DNA from: Casuarius casuarius
Taxonomy: Eukaryota; Chordata; Aves; Casuariiformes; Casuariidae
Reading direction: 5' to 3'
DNA length: 64,000 bases
Assembly: GCA_003342895.1 (NCBI GenBank)
Contig: PTFA01000042.1
Coordinates: 682,001 to 746,000, forward strand
A program made the position numbers and the translations under genes. Positions 50,201 to 62,770 of the stretch are shown piece after piece (positions within the stretch are counted from its first letter, which is position 1; the number at the start of each line of letters is the position of its first letter). A model generated the notes under the pieces. That model had not been told where the DNA came from. It did no database searches and saw only the letters and a program-made list of their open reading frames with translations.

Positions 50201-53200
50201 ATCAGTTTGCAATCTGTTCATATTTGAAAAGTTACTTTTGCACCTCTGAAAGTTAAAAGCATTAGGGAAGGGGAATGGGGATGATGTTTTGGTTTTGCTT
50301 TATAAAAAAAAAGAGAAATCCATGTCTGTTGGAGAACACACAGTCAAAGGACAACAGACCCCTTAAGAGGAAACAGCTCGAAGCACTACCACGGGACCTG
50401 AACAAATCAGCTTCTGCCTGGCTTTAGCACTGACTTTTGGGGGGCTAAAGTATATAATACCATGAATGAGAATCAAGCTGTAATCCAGTAAAGTGTCTTG
50501 CCATGTGGTCCCAGCATACAGAACCTTAACACACAGCTTGTGACACCTGTCCAGATTTGCGGTGGAAGCTCGCTTTTGGTCCTCCAGAGGTGGGAGGAAG
50601 TTTCACAGTTCTTGAGCACTGCAGTATTTAATCCCTCTGTTCCAAAGGACATGCTGAGGACCCCCCAAAACTTATCTTGCTTTCATCCCAATAGACCACC
50701 CAGACGAAGAAAGCTTCTAGAGGGATTGAGCTAACCATAAACTAATGCAAACAGCCTGACCACGCTCAAGTTAAAGAAATGGCAACACGCTTAACCAAAA
50801 TCCTCAAAGTAAAATACAGGATTAGGTTACTTCTTGTTCACTCGGTGCCAAGAAGAGGCAATTCTTCCTAAGAAATGTAACTGAAGGGGTAGGAGAGGGA
50901 AAGAGGGAAAGAACGCCTGGAACAGCAGCTTGAAATCAAAACATATCTTTTGGGAGGTTTCACCTAAGCAGTCACGTAACTTAACGAAGCAGGGAAATGT
51001 CTGCCATTTGGGATGATGACTAGTCACAGGATCGCTTGCTGAAGCACTCTCAAAAGAAACGTTTCAGTGGAATGCTTCATTGGAAAGAATCACTACTGCA
51101 AATTGCATCCATCTAAGTAAGCACAGCCCATCAAACAGTCAGCTGGAGCAACCTGTCTGTGATTTTTAAGTGGAAAGTACTTCTAAAAACATGCAGCATA
51201 TATAGGTTTACAGAGTATACAATTACTGCCAACGGTACAAGCACTTCAAGTGTATAAATGTCAAAGTCTTGCTGTTTAAAAAAATTGACTGACTGGAGCT
51301 ATATCAGATATCAGGACTGCTGATTGCTTTCCATTGGCTTCAGACCAAAAGCAAAGCAAGAAAAACAATTAAGATCTTCAAAAGAGTATCAAAATATTTG
51401 CCAAACAGAGACCAAACCATTCATTTTCAGATGCCCCTTTCCTTGACAACATTGAGGCAGAGGTGTGCTCTCTGAAGGGAGTGACTGCTGTTTGCTTTAA
51501 AATATCCTGACCTGATCTAATCTTATCCATCTGGGAATGGGAGCCTGGTGACAGAGCAGCCAAGGCCTCTTGCCTAAAGATTCAAGCTTTTCTCCAGGCT
51601 CATGCTGAATCCACTTCCAATTAGCCAGGCTATAAACAGCTCGTTCGGTCTAGTCAGATGGGTCTGGTCATTCAGATGCACTGAGAACCACAACACTCCC
51701 TGTCTGCCCCAGCACAAGGAACCACCAGGGCCAAAGATGTGGATTCACGAGCAGTTTACACTGGTTTAAGCTTGGGCTGCCACAAAGGGGTGGTTACGCC
51801 TTCCCCCCCAGCCCTATTCCCACCCCTTGCTTTGAGCTGGTGCCAGCGCTCAGCCAGCTGTTTGGCTAGTGGCTGAAAACATAGATGTGTATGTTTTTAA
51901 CAGGGTTGTTTTTCAGTGGGCTCAGCAAAGTGGTTCGGCTGATAGATGCTCTCCCATGGGATTCAGCCCCTGAGTCAGGCTAGCCAAACTGGTCGATTCG
52001 AGAATCTTTGGCTTTCTGAGATTCAGAGAGCGGCTCAGGCTGTATCTCAGACCTTTGGAAAGACCTCAGTCAGAAAGGTGCTACAGAACTGCATGAACAG
52101 GGAACTGAAACAGCAAGAGGCACACTATCACTGAAAAACAGTAAACGTTTTATTTTTAGGCAGTTATTAAGCTATGTGTCATTAATTGTAATTTAATGAT
52201 AAAGAACTTTAGCATAGTCTTTATTTCTTTCTTTGATTCCATCTGGAGTCAGATGATTAAGATTCAATGATCTGGGTCAAAATCATTAAGAATTGTATTT
52301 AGGTTGAAAACAGCTACGTTTCCCAGGCTACAAACTGGAATACAGAAATAAAGAATCACTTCCATCAGAGAAGAGATTCAATTGCTTAAGATACTTGGTT
52401 TGGAAGAGAGATAACCAAGGAGGGCTATAAGAGAAGCCTGTAAGGTCACTAACGGTATGCAGAGAGTGAACAGGATACTGTGGAAGCCAAAAGTAGCAAA
52501 TGAATTCAGAAAAGAGAATTCATGGGGGACAGGTCAATCTGACAGTCTTGGATACATTTCTCACTCAGGAAGCTGCAAATCGCTGATTTTCTGGGATTGC
52601 GGAGTTTGTGCTAAAGGGAAGTTCATCCCATACTCTCGCAGTTTCTTTCATTTTCTTTGCCTGAGCACTTGCTAATTGGGGAACAACATACTGGGCTGGA
52701 TGGATCTTTCATTTGACCTAGTGTGGTCCTATTTATGCTTGGAGGCTATATCCTCTATGACGCAGCACCATTCATGAAGAACTTTTACATAGCTTAAATA
52801 GAAAAGTATCAGCTCTCTGGAGTGTAGCCATCCTACAAAATGTAATGAAACACTATAACCTGACACAAAATTCTATGAGACGGTAAAAAAAACAGTATCA
52901 TCTACTTAAAAGAGATTCTAAATTAGTTTTAGACTGGTTTCTGTGTACAACCTGATCTAATGCCCAGGAAAACCTTGATTTCATCCCTATCTTATTCTGC
53001 AAAACTTTTTATAAAGGATTTTTTTTAATGGATCCCATATTCCTTCAGGCTCTCTGCACAGCCCTAAATATAGAAAAAATTTGAAAATCTGACTACAGGG
53101 GATTTAATGTGCCAAAGATGTAGTTTGAGGTTGGCACTGAAACACTTGCTGTTTCCAAACAAGTTAGACAGGAAATTTGTTCACTCTCCCCCCATTCAGT

Positions 53201-55229
53201 TTCACAACAAACACTGGACTGAAGACACTGTAAAGGAACTTGCTTTCCCTGTAGAGCCAAAGCACATCTTACTGCTGTTCCTTCTTAAAAGTTATGCAAA
53301 AATCTTGGACTGCACCATTGTAACACTAATGCTATAACTGAAACTCCTGAGAATAATCTAGAAGAAATTGCAAACAGGCCTGCAAATCTCACATATGGAC
53401 TAGCCACGAGAAGAGGACAGAGGCCCCCCGTCTCATATACGAGTGGTCCACCATGTGGAAATGCTTTGGCCATTGTTTCTCTTTGGATTTTAATGAACAC
53501 TGGACTCATGATCTAAATGCATGATCTAAATACCGCTTTTAAAACACAATCACTCCCCACAGAAAAGACAGTCCATCCATTGCTTCACACCTACCAGGGA
53601 CCACGACTAATTCTTTCCCTACAAGCCAAACACCAGCGCTGGAAACCTGCAGGGGCCCCAGACATCAGTGGCCACTTGCTATCAGCTGCCACTGCCATCA
53701 CCACCTTGACCAGGATGAAAATCAGCCAGGTAGGAGTAGGGCTCTCAGGGCTGGAGACCAGCAGTGGTTAGGGCTGGCTCACACCGACCCACTGCTGACA
53801 CCAACAAACAGACATGCTGCCGGCCCTGCAGCGTGGGGAGCATAGTACGCTGTGTGACCAGAACATCTTCTGTATGTGCGAGATGTGTCCCCCTGACTGT
53901 CCTCATACTCAAGGTGGAAATGTCAAAAAAAAGAGGGTCATACCCTATGCAAGGCTGTATCCCCCCAGTTTGATGGTCTAGAGAAAAGAGCAGTCAGAAA
54001 CTACCCAGAGAGGGAGAACATGGAACAAGTAGGTGGCAAGACAGGTGTGGAAGTGGCACAAAACCCCAAGATTTTGTCTCAAGGTTTCCCTTCCCTCATT
54101 CCCCTCCAGAGACTTTAATTAGGGCTCTTGACAGCGGAGGAAGACAAGGTTAAGCCTCTCTCTGAACAGCCACCAGGGGAAGGAGGAGGGAGTCTCTTGT
54201 AGACAGATGTTTAGCTGCAAGCTGGTCATAACAGAGTCATTTCACAAAATCTTAATCTCAGCAAACTGCAGGATTCTGGGGATCTCACAACCCACAGCCA
54301 GAACAAGCTGTAGCCAACAGGAACTTGCCTCCCCGTAAGCAAAAATGGGTGAAAATGTCAGCCAATTAAGCTTTTTCCACCTACATCACATCAGCTCCAA
54401 AAGCCAAACAGGATCCCAACAGAGCTCTATGTGAAGTCTGGCTTCAGCAGATCTGAACCCTTAATGTTAAAATGCTACGAAAACAGAACGGCTGTGTGGG
54501 TGCCCCAAAGCCACTCTGTGAATATTAATTGCTTGTGCATGTTGAAGATAATTGTCTCTCCAGCATTAAAGGCTCTCCTTCGCAATTAACGAAAAGTGAC
54601 TCCCACATTTCAATTTAAGGTTTAAATTTGGAAGGGAGGGAATTTTTAAAAATCCTCTTAAATACAATGGCCATTAAAGAGGTTTTAAAAATTTTTTTTA
54701 TGTAAATCACATACTTGTAAAGAACCCATGGATAAAGCATTACTCCAAAACATGTATGGCTGTGATTCCTGCTTCTCCTTTTTGTCATACATTCAAGGAC
54801 GTGTTTTTCCAGCAGCAGTGGTCAGCAAACCACAGAAATTTTAAGTCACTAGTAAATTCTAAAAAACTTAGACCATCTACAAATCATAACGACATGCATA
54901 TGGTCGAACATGCATGTAACAGTGGCTAGATTCAGGAATCATATACAAGGGCACCATTCCATTGCCATGGTCTCAGTCTTGCCACATGCTCAGTGCCTTC
55001 AGCTCTCAGTGACCTCTTGGGCAACTGGACTGGTCAAGAACTACCTACAAGTGGCTACTGGGATCTTCCAGCACTGTAAGCATCAGGGCAGGTGAGACTA
55101 AAAGATCGTGCAAGTATCTCACCAATGAATTTCCAAAAAGTGAAAAAGACATTGGCAATTACAACCCCAAACCCTTGTGAGGATCGGCAACAGTGATCAG
55201 GGCAGAAACCTCAATCCTCGCTTTAAGGC

Positions 55230-55310
55230 TAAATTAGGTGACTTTGAACAAGTTTCTCAAAGTCCCTAGCTTCCTCTACATTGTTAAATAAAACAGGGGC
55301 AGTGACCGCT
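55230..55310 (+). repeat. MIR-like SINE fragment
   Basis: TGACTTTGAACAAGTTTCTC followed by a CTAGCTTCCTCTACATTGTT stretch and AAATAAAACAGGGGCAGTGA matches MIR ('tgaccttgggcaagtcactt ... tttcctcatctgtaaaatgggg'). Confidence 0.55.
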
Positions 55311-58212
55311 CGCTGTTCTGGAGGCCAAGAGGAAAAACTGACTGCGTCCACACCACATCGCGCTTTGCCTGGGTCACCTCTGTGCGGTGTCCCTACGAGA
55401 CAGCTACTATTTTGAGGAGTGGGGGCAGGGGATGGACATTCACAATTGCATAAATAATGTGAAAGTTTTGCCTCAGGCCACTAAATTGTTTTTAGAGCAT
55501 GAAACTGAGGGTGTGTATTGGAGGCTCTGGGGCAACACACAAGGGGGTCACCAACAGCATGAAGCCCAATGAGAAAGTTTTGAAAGATTGAGAAGGGTAG
55601 AGGGAGCCAAAGCAGTATCACCGGCAGGGTATGCCACCCTCCACGTTGTACCCAAGTACCGGCTGGCACTGATCAAAAAGTGCCAAGAAGCACAATAATG
55701 GTGAGCCGCCACAGCCATCTGCTCTGTCTCAGCTTCTGCCTGCAAATTAGGGTAACCATCACGCTGTACTTCACATCACTGGTGTTGGGTGAGGAAGAAC
55801 AAAGTGCTGAGATACTACAGGACTGGGGATCACACAGGTAGCCCTGGTACAAAGACAGGTTGGTAGCTTCCCACCCCTTCACCCCCTCCGAAGTCGCCTA
55901 ATCGGCTTCACCAAGGAACTAACCCTTTAATTTTGTGTGCAAATTTGTACATCCCTTTCACTCTGTCAAACATATAATGAGAGTAATTTCCCTAACCTTG
56001 CTAAAGGTAGGTCCGGGCTAACATGGAAATCATTGCTGACAAAGTATCTTATATTTACTGCTTGCTGCTAGAATTAAAGACTTGGAAGGAATTTTGACCT
56101 TTCCAAAGCTTTAATTTTGTTGATTTTATTTGTGGCAATAATAATCACTGCCAAGACTCCATACAGCCACTGTCTCCAAGAGCAGGAGATACATTTAGTG
56201 AAACCAGCCCACAAAGCGATTTCACAGGGTAGAGCTGAGGCCTCACAAAGTGGAAAACAAATTCATGACTTTCACTAAGTGCCTCAGAGGAACCTTCTTA
56301 ATAGCAGGATAAGCATCAAGAAGGAAAAAAAATGGTTCACTATTCACTGACAACACTGCTCTCTTTTTCTTAAATACACTTGAAAGAGGACTGGGAGGCA
56401 GCGGTTGCACTTAACAATCTTTAATGAAAGCTGCTATGTTTAGGGCTTCCAAGTAACATCCTTTTTTTTCGTTCTCCTCTTGCTTTTTATCCTGGGCTGT
56501 CTTGATGGAGCACCAAAGAGTTTCTATGCTAGTGCTGTAAAAATACCTCCAAAAATATAGAGCTGATTTTGAAGTACAAAGCTGCAGTTGTGGGACACTG
56601 CAGCATCTGTTTAGGACGTCATTTTTATATTTAGAAACAGTATATATCTCCACAGATCAAGTGCAGCCGGGAAGTCATTCAGCAACCCCTTTCCATCAGC
56701 TCTCACAAGTTAGTGCCAGCCGATACCCTCCCATCAGCTGCTGGGGGGGCTCCTCTCGCCCTCCGCTTCAGCGCAGCCCAACACCTACACTGCGGCACAC
56801 TGCAACCTGCCTGACTCACGCTGTCAAGCCTAATATCTCTACCGCTGGTGTCCTGCCAAAAGCTCAGCCCAGCAGCGGGACGCAAGCCTGCTGGCCTCCA
56901 ACCTTGACGCAACGTGCTGCTTTTTTTCCTCCCCCCGGGTCACGTGGCACGGTGTGTACACTGCATGACACATGTACTAAAACATGCGATAAAATCAGGG
57001 GAGCCACTGAGGCATGCAATTCAGTGCACAGCTCTGACCTGTGCGGTCAGACTGTTCTGTCTGTGTCCCCTGGCCATATTTCTGAGCAGATGCCCACAGC
57101 TAGAAAGTAGTTAACGTGAAAGACGTCACAGACAGCCTCTTCCATTAGGCAGCTGGACCACTGCTCTGAGAAAGTCCAGCAGGCAAGCCAAATGAACTAA
57201 AATCAGTGAAATATGCCTGCATGTATATGTCATATGCAACCTGTACAGGTGGACGGGATTTGTAACCCATTCTGATTTTTCCCCTATAAGAGCAGGCTGC
57301 CACTTATGAGCAGAAATGCTGTTTGCAGCACAAGGCAGTGCAGTGTAGCTCAATCAGACGTAGCACAGCCAGAAAAAGCACGGCAAAAACCTAATAAAGG
57401 CACAGTCACAGCCATCAAAGCAAAGGTGACAAGAACAATGTTCAGAAGGCAGGAGGTGCAGGAGATAGAAAAGCTCATCTTAGCTGTGTGCTGCCTGTTA
57501 ACGGATGAAGGGTACTCCTCTGTCCTCCCTGGCTAGCAGAAGCAGCACCTTCTCCATACATTTCAGTTCACAGCGGGCGAGCAAAAGCAGCCTAAGAGCT
57601 TGCAGGACTGCCAATCTCTTCCAAGGGGACAGCACTGTTTCCAGGTGCTGTTTTGCACAGATGTGAATGTTGGGCATTTGGAAGAGTGAAATTTCAGTCC
57701 AGCGAGTATTTATGATGGAGAGCAGAGGAAAAGCTCACAGGATTCTCCTTTGCTTCCAGCCATGAGCGCTAAAGAATGTGTGCGCGTGTGCATGCAGCCG
57801 GAGGGAGAAGGGGCAGGGAGGGCAGATCAGGGAGAACCAATGCATGCGAGCTCCCCAAGTGGAGTGATCAATTTTGGCAGCTACCCTGAAAAAAAAGGCA
57901 CTGTCAGCACTGCAAAACATACAGGAAAATCTTTAGTTGGCAAACTGCAAATTTATCTTTTCCAGCAAATGGAAGAGTGGAAAAGACCCCAAGGGAGTTA
58001 TGGATAAGGAATGGAACATTAATAGGAGCAAGACAGTTCCTGAGACCGCTTAATTCATCTCTCTCCTGGATACGGTTCCCTTTGCTCCGCCTTCTTGGAA
58101 AGGGGGTGTTGAACGAAATCAGAGCCTGGGAGAACCCAGAATATCTCCATCTACAAAAGTAGCTTAGCAAGCCTCATGCACTCCCATCTTACATAGGATA
58201 AAATTGCCTCAC

Positions 58213-59192
58213 CTGAGTAGTTTTCGCCCTTCTGCCTTGCATGCTGTTACTATGGCTGATTTGCGGGTTGGTGGCCCCTTCTGAAAGGCAGTGAGATTTC
58301 CTACAGGGGAGCGTATTATAATTACTGTAGGAAGGTGCATCCTCAGCAGTAACTGATGCCATCTTATGGCTCCCAAGATCTGGGATATCGGACATTAAAT
58401 TCCGACAGTACCCGCCAAAGGCATTTCGTGGGCCTCCGTTTATCGTAGCACTTGGGGTTTTGGGGGAATACAAGTCAGTCATAGAATTGGCGCGTTGGCA
58501 GGTGACCAGCTGCTGGGAGCTGCTGCTTGCCTCTGTTCCGCGGGTCGCCTCGCCATCCTTCTCTTCCGCCAAGCCTAGGATTTCCTCATTGCTCGTTAAA
58601 TGCTCCTGGCTGAGGTCGGAAAGCGAAAACTCCAAGCTGTCCTCGCGCCAGATGTCTGCAGATTTGGAGCGCTTTTTCTTGAAGCTGGTGGTCTCCATGA
58701 AGTTTGTCCCATTTGTTGTATACCGATGCGGCCTGCCATCGCCCTCAGCCAGAAACGTAGACTCGTCCCCATAAAGTCTGCTCTCCTCCGAGTCCGGCAT
58801 GCTCTGGACGGAGGCTGCTGTGAGAACGGTGCTGCTGTCCACACTGGGAGTAACAGAGGAATCGGTGTGGTAAGAGACGGGCCGCAGGCCCATATCCATC
58901 CGGTCCACCCAAATAGGGCTCCCAAAGTCCTCTAGATTGGCTTCCTGCACAAACGGCTCCAGACCATTTTCTGCCAGCGACTGGGGGATGCTGGGTGTGC
59001 TACTAGAGCGGGTGCTCACTTCTGAATTCCTGTGGATAATTTTTCCTGAAGAAGCGTGCCTCGTCCGGCGAGAAGTTTTATTCGAGAGGCGAAGCGAGCG
59101 TGAAGTATGCTTTCGGCCCAGGCTGGCATGTTTATCCCCGTAGAAAGCATGCTCTACGTTTTGGCTTTCCGCGTTTCCCATGGTTTCACAGT
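58213..59192 (-). CDS. TIAM1: TIAM1 coding exon 1 (residues 1-323)
   Basis: Contains 11 bases of 5' UTR, then the ATG at 59181 in a strong Kozak context (A at -3, G at +4). The acceptor is TTGCAG just before 59192. The product begins MGNAESQ, the N-myristoylation signal (Gly2) known to anchor TIAM1 to membranes. The rest is the disordered regulatory region: basic Arg/Lys-rich stretch around 22-51, many Ser/Thr, a Lys/Arg cluster KKKRSKS at 168-174, and a Ser/Pro-rich tail ending in GRRAKTTQ. In mammals this half restrains the exchange activity and controls turnover; serines in the basic cluster region are reported to bind 14-3-3. The donor is CAG|GTGAGG at 58212. Coding length is 969 bases, ending in phase 0. 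Reading on past the donor gives only seven intronic codons before a stop, so the exon end is clear. Confidence 0.97.
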
Positions 59193-60034
59193 CTGCAAGG
59201 GCAAAGAGCGGGAACCATTAAAGTCGGCAACTAAGCGTGCACAGAAGAAACATGTACACTTCAATATATTTGGTGGCCAGTATGAAAGAGGGTGTTTTTA
59301 TAAAAGCAACCTGTCCCATCCATGTGAACACAGCTCTACTTCATCTCCCAACCCACTTTCCACGTGCACACAGAAATGTATGCTACTGCTTCTCCTGGGT
59401 CTCGCAGGACTTATTCTAACAGCAGTAACTAATTCAACAGTATTAATTAAGGGAGCCACCAGCCGTGCCAGTAAACTTCTAAATATAATGCAGTTAAATT
59501 TGTACATAGGAAAAAGCCAAAGATCATTGCTATGCTGGTGTAAATGAGGAGTGAACCTTGAAGATTGCTCTGAATTGGAGTCTGTTTATCACAAAAGTAC
59601 ACTGCTAATCTCAGTTTTGCATGCATTCATTTGACTATTAACATTAGTTAATCCTCCACAATCCCAGCCAACAGTATAAAGTCAAAAAATGGACAGCTAT
59701 TGTTCATTTGCATGTAATGAGATGCCAAAAGGTAGAAGGATAAATGCCTTATCAGTGATTTTACTTTTTTTGCCAGGAACTCCAATTCAAAGCACCAAAT
59801 AGCAAAGTACAAATTCAACTATTCGGCAGCAAGCTAATGATAGGTTTGATTTCTGGAACAAAAAATAGTGCAACATTAATCAGGTACAGAGAGCCTCACA
59901 CAAGAAAGCTGTATTATGAAAAATAAATTAGCATGAGTGACTCAGACTATATAAAAATAACCCTTCCTTCCTACTCACTCTGAAGCAGATAGCTAGATCT
60001 AAACACTTTGATCTAGTGAAGAGAAAACCAAGCT

Positions 60035-60170
60035 GGAACTGAGGGACCCGAGCTCTGTCTCCACCTCTAACATCCTGCATTAAGCCGTGCAAGCCCCTTC
60101 ATGAAACAGTTTCTCTGTCTAGAAAATGGGAGCGATCATCTGGATCAGTTTTGGAAAATACTTTGCAAAC
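60035..60170 (+). repeat. MIR-like SINE fragment
   Basis: The segments GAGCTCTGTCTCCACCTCTA, GTGCAAGCCCCTTCATGAAA, then GTTTCTCTGTCTAGAAAATG with GGAGCGATCATCT, reproduce the full MIR order from the 'gctctgccacta' region to the 'ctgtaaaatgggg' core. Confidence 0.6.
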
Positions 60171-62039
60171 TGTCATCTCCCTCAAAAAGCGTCAGAAATG
60201 TTTTATTTGTAGCACTGGCTCTTTTTGGCCAAAGAGCAGAAGAAGAGCAAGAAAAGTAAATGTTAAAGTACATTGTCATTCAAAATTAAATAGGAGAGAT
60301 CCTGAAATACACATAAGAATTATATCTGATGAATAAATCCATAAATCTTTAACATAAATTCCAAGACAAATCTTTCTGTGTTTGATGTTATTCTAGTAAT
60401 CTTGATTCAAAAAAAAGCCGCCTTGACAGTAAAATAATCTCTTTTTTTTATTTCTTGGGACAATTTCTCTGTAGGGCAATTTCTTCCCCTTTAGAAGGAT
60501 GTGGTATTGAGCCAGATGCTCACAGAATGAGTATGTTCATGGATTTTTCCTCACCATCCAAATGCACACTATCACTACTGTACAGACTGAATTAACCCCA
60601 CATAAATTACACAGAAAGTGATGAATCAATTCTGTTAAACGTAAGCACAGCAATTCTGCTTTAGGCTGTTCTGGCCCATATGGTAGAGTTGAACTTCCAT
60701 AGTAATATTTCTGAAAACAGTCAGAGCACTACACTTCTCAATTCTTCTATTCAGCTAAGTAGGTCATGTTTGAGGCTACAAATCTGTTCGGTGCTAGCGC
60801 AACAAGCACCTCCAGAAATATCTATACATTTCTGTATCTAAAATAAATATAATGCCATGTCTATGTCTACTGAAATTAATGGCTGAACTCCAATTGACTG
60901 TCATGAGATTTGGTTATCATGCATCTTTTAGAAAGATAAATGCACTGAACAGAGGGCAAGTTTTAATTGAAAAAAAAAAAAAACAAATGGCAACATTATA
61001 AATCCATGGACAGGGTTTATTACTCCTTAAAGGAGACAGTCTTTTGATGGAGGCTGCACTGAAAAACAAATTTCAGTCAGCTTTTACATCTAAAACATTT
61101 TAAAGCAACTCAGGGTAGCACAAAAACTGCATTTTGCCTTCTATGCTGTTGTCTAAAACCAGACCTCAACACTCCTAGTCTTGCAGAAGAAAGTCTCTTG
61201 GGGTAAGGCTTTTAGCTGCTCTGACTCCAAAGCTCTCGCTAACCACATTTCCATTCGCAAGGATTTCCAGCAGCTGCAAAGCCCATCATCACGTGCAGTC
61301 ACTTTCCCCACTCTCAAGGCATGCAACTACTTTTTGCTATCAATTTAAGGAGAAACAGCAGTTTTAACGGTTCTCTTGGAAACACGAATGATTAAAGAGC
61401 AGTTCTTTACCTTCAACTACCAAGCTGTGGACGGGCAGGAGTGTCCCTAGCACATCATACAGCCGAGGCACACTTGTTGATCAAAACTCCCGGCTGCCCC
61501 ACGCTCAGGCAGCACAATAGAGAAAGCAGCATCGTGCCACCATCTCAATGTAGATCAGGCAAAATTTAACCAAATCAAAAATAACAGAACCAAAATCTAC
61601 TCATCAAGAAAAGGAATAGCAGCTCAGGCTGTGTCCTGTGAGGAAATAACACAGCTAGAAAGCCCTCTCCTGCAAGAAGGAAAGTATTTTCTCCGCAGAC
61701 GGAAGCACGGCCATCCTTGGGACACAACCGCAGACATCTGCAGCAATGTTTACTGAGCAACTTCACACAATGAGAAGTATCTGCTAGATACTGGCAAGAA
61801 GTGTCAGACTTCAAAGTAAATAGCCTTCCCTTTTTAATTTGGTGTATTGGCGCTTTAGGTGGGGATGCATTTGCAAATTCTGCAGGCAGCAATGGGGCTG
61901 ATTAGCCCAGAGCTCACTGCTTGAGCGGGGAAGGGGGACTTAAGAGGCCTTACCCTAATCCCACCGGTTTCACTGGCATTGTGTTGCAGCTAGGCATGTG
62001 TACTGCAGGGAGAGTGAAATGTGGCCGCAGACAGGTCTA

Positions 62040-62770
62040 GTTTATCTAGCCGGAGCGATCTCAGACATTATCACCCTCGCAGTTCATCGCTGTCCCTCAG
62101 CAAAGGCCGAGCTGGGAGGACACGACTGCCCCAGCGTGCCTTGGGTGGAGAGGTCCAGCCCCACCGGCGCTGATGGGCCAAGCTAAGGGCGTTGGACCCG
62201 TGGGGTGGCTTGAGACAAATGACCACTTGCTCCCGGCGGAAAGGGGATCTCTTCCTACCCTCTTATCCCCGTTTTTGTCTCCCCTCCGCGCTCCTGGCTG
62301 CGCATTTTGATCAGTTATCTTAAACCAATTCAGGCGCTTATCTGATCACACAGTGAAGCCAGCTGGGTTCACTGAAAGAGCAGAAAGCAAACCAGAAAAA
62401 AAGTGATTTTTTTTTTTATTGCTGGGATGGTGAGTTGAACCAAAGCGTGCCAGAGCCAGCACAAGGAAGGACGCAGGGGGGGATGGAGAGGGGCGAGGAA
62501 GGGGGTGGTTTGCCCAAGGGCTGGAGGGCGAAGCAGGGGCTGGGGGAAGAGGGGAAAGTGAGTGGCAGGGGGCAGCGCTTCCCCCATTTCTGGCAGCTGT
62601 AAGCTGTTAGTTCGGCTCATGTGAATGCGTAAAGGCACCCCGGAAATGGCCGAATTCGCACTGAAGCAGATGAAGAGCCCTCCGCTAGCACAGGCGAGCG
62701 CTGGGCAGAGGGGGCGAGCCCTAACCTTCGCTCCCCAGGGGCAGCAGCAAACACGTGTGTGGGGCAGCAA
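62040..62770. promoter_or_regulatory. GC-rich block upstream of coding exon 1
   Basis: A G/C-rich stretch with scattered CpGs in otherwise AT-rich DNA, 2.9-3.6 kb 5' of the start-codon exon. It includes long G-rich tracts around 62460-62580. It could hold an alternative noncoding first exon or an enhancer. No TATA box or clear donor was fixed, so this is only a candidate. Confidence 0.25.

Larger units (their letters stand above)
43096..58212 (-). other. TIAM1 intron 1 (14.9-15.1 kb)
   Basis: The largest intron in the window. It carries a G14 run, MIR-like fragments at 45.6, 47.2 and 55.2 kb, a hairpin at 45.2 kb, and long ordinary AT-rich stretches. I see no coding exon or RNA gene. Open frames such as 56661-57110 (plus) have no recognisable domain and unspecific composition. 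Confidence 0.85.
8774..59192 (-). other. TIAM1: TIAM1 gene, partial: coding exons 1-12 with their introns
   Basis: TIAM1 is a multidomain exchange factor that loads GTP onto Rac1 at the plasma membrane and cell junctions, acting in cell adhesion, polarity, migration and neurite growth. The twelve exons read continuously as TIAM1 residues 1 to about 964 of the roughly 1,590 known for the mammalian protein. Domains in order are a myristoylation start, a serine-rich disordered region, PHn (about 436-551), coiled-coil and extension (about 552-667), Ras-binding domain (about 767-834) and PDZ (about 847-910). Every internal border has AG before and GT after the exon. Exons 1 and 3-9 end in phase 0; exons 2, 10, 11 and 12 end after the first base of a codon. 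The catalytic DH-PH part is missing because the window ends in intron 12. TIAM2 is the only close paralogue; the N-terminal and PHn sequence match TIAM1 much better. Confidence 0.97.
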
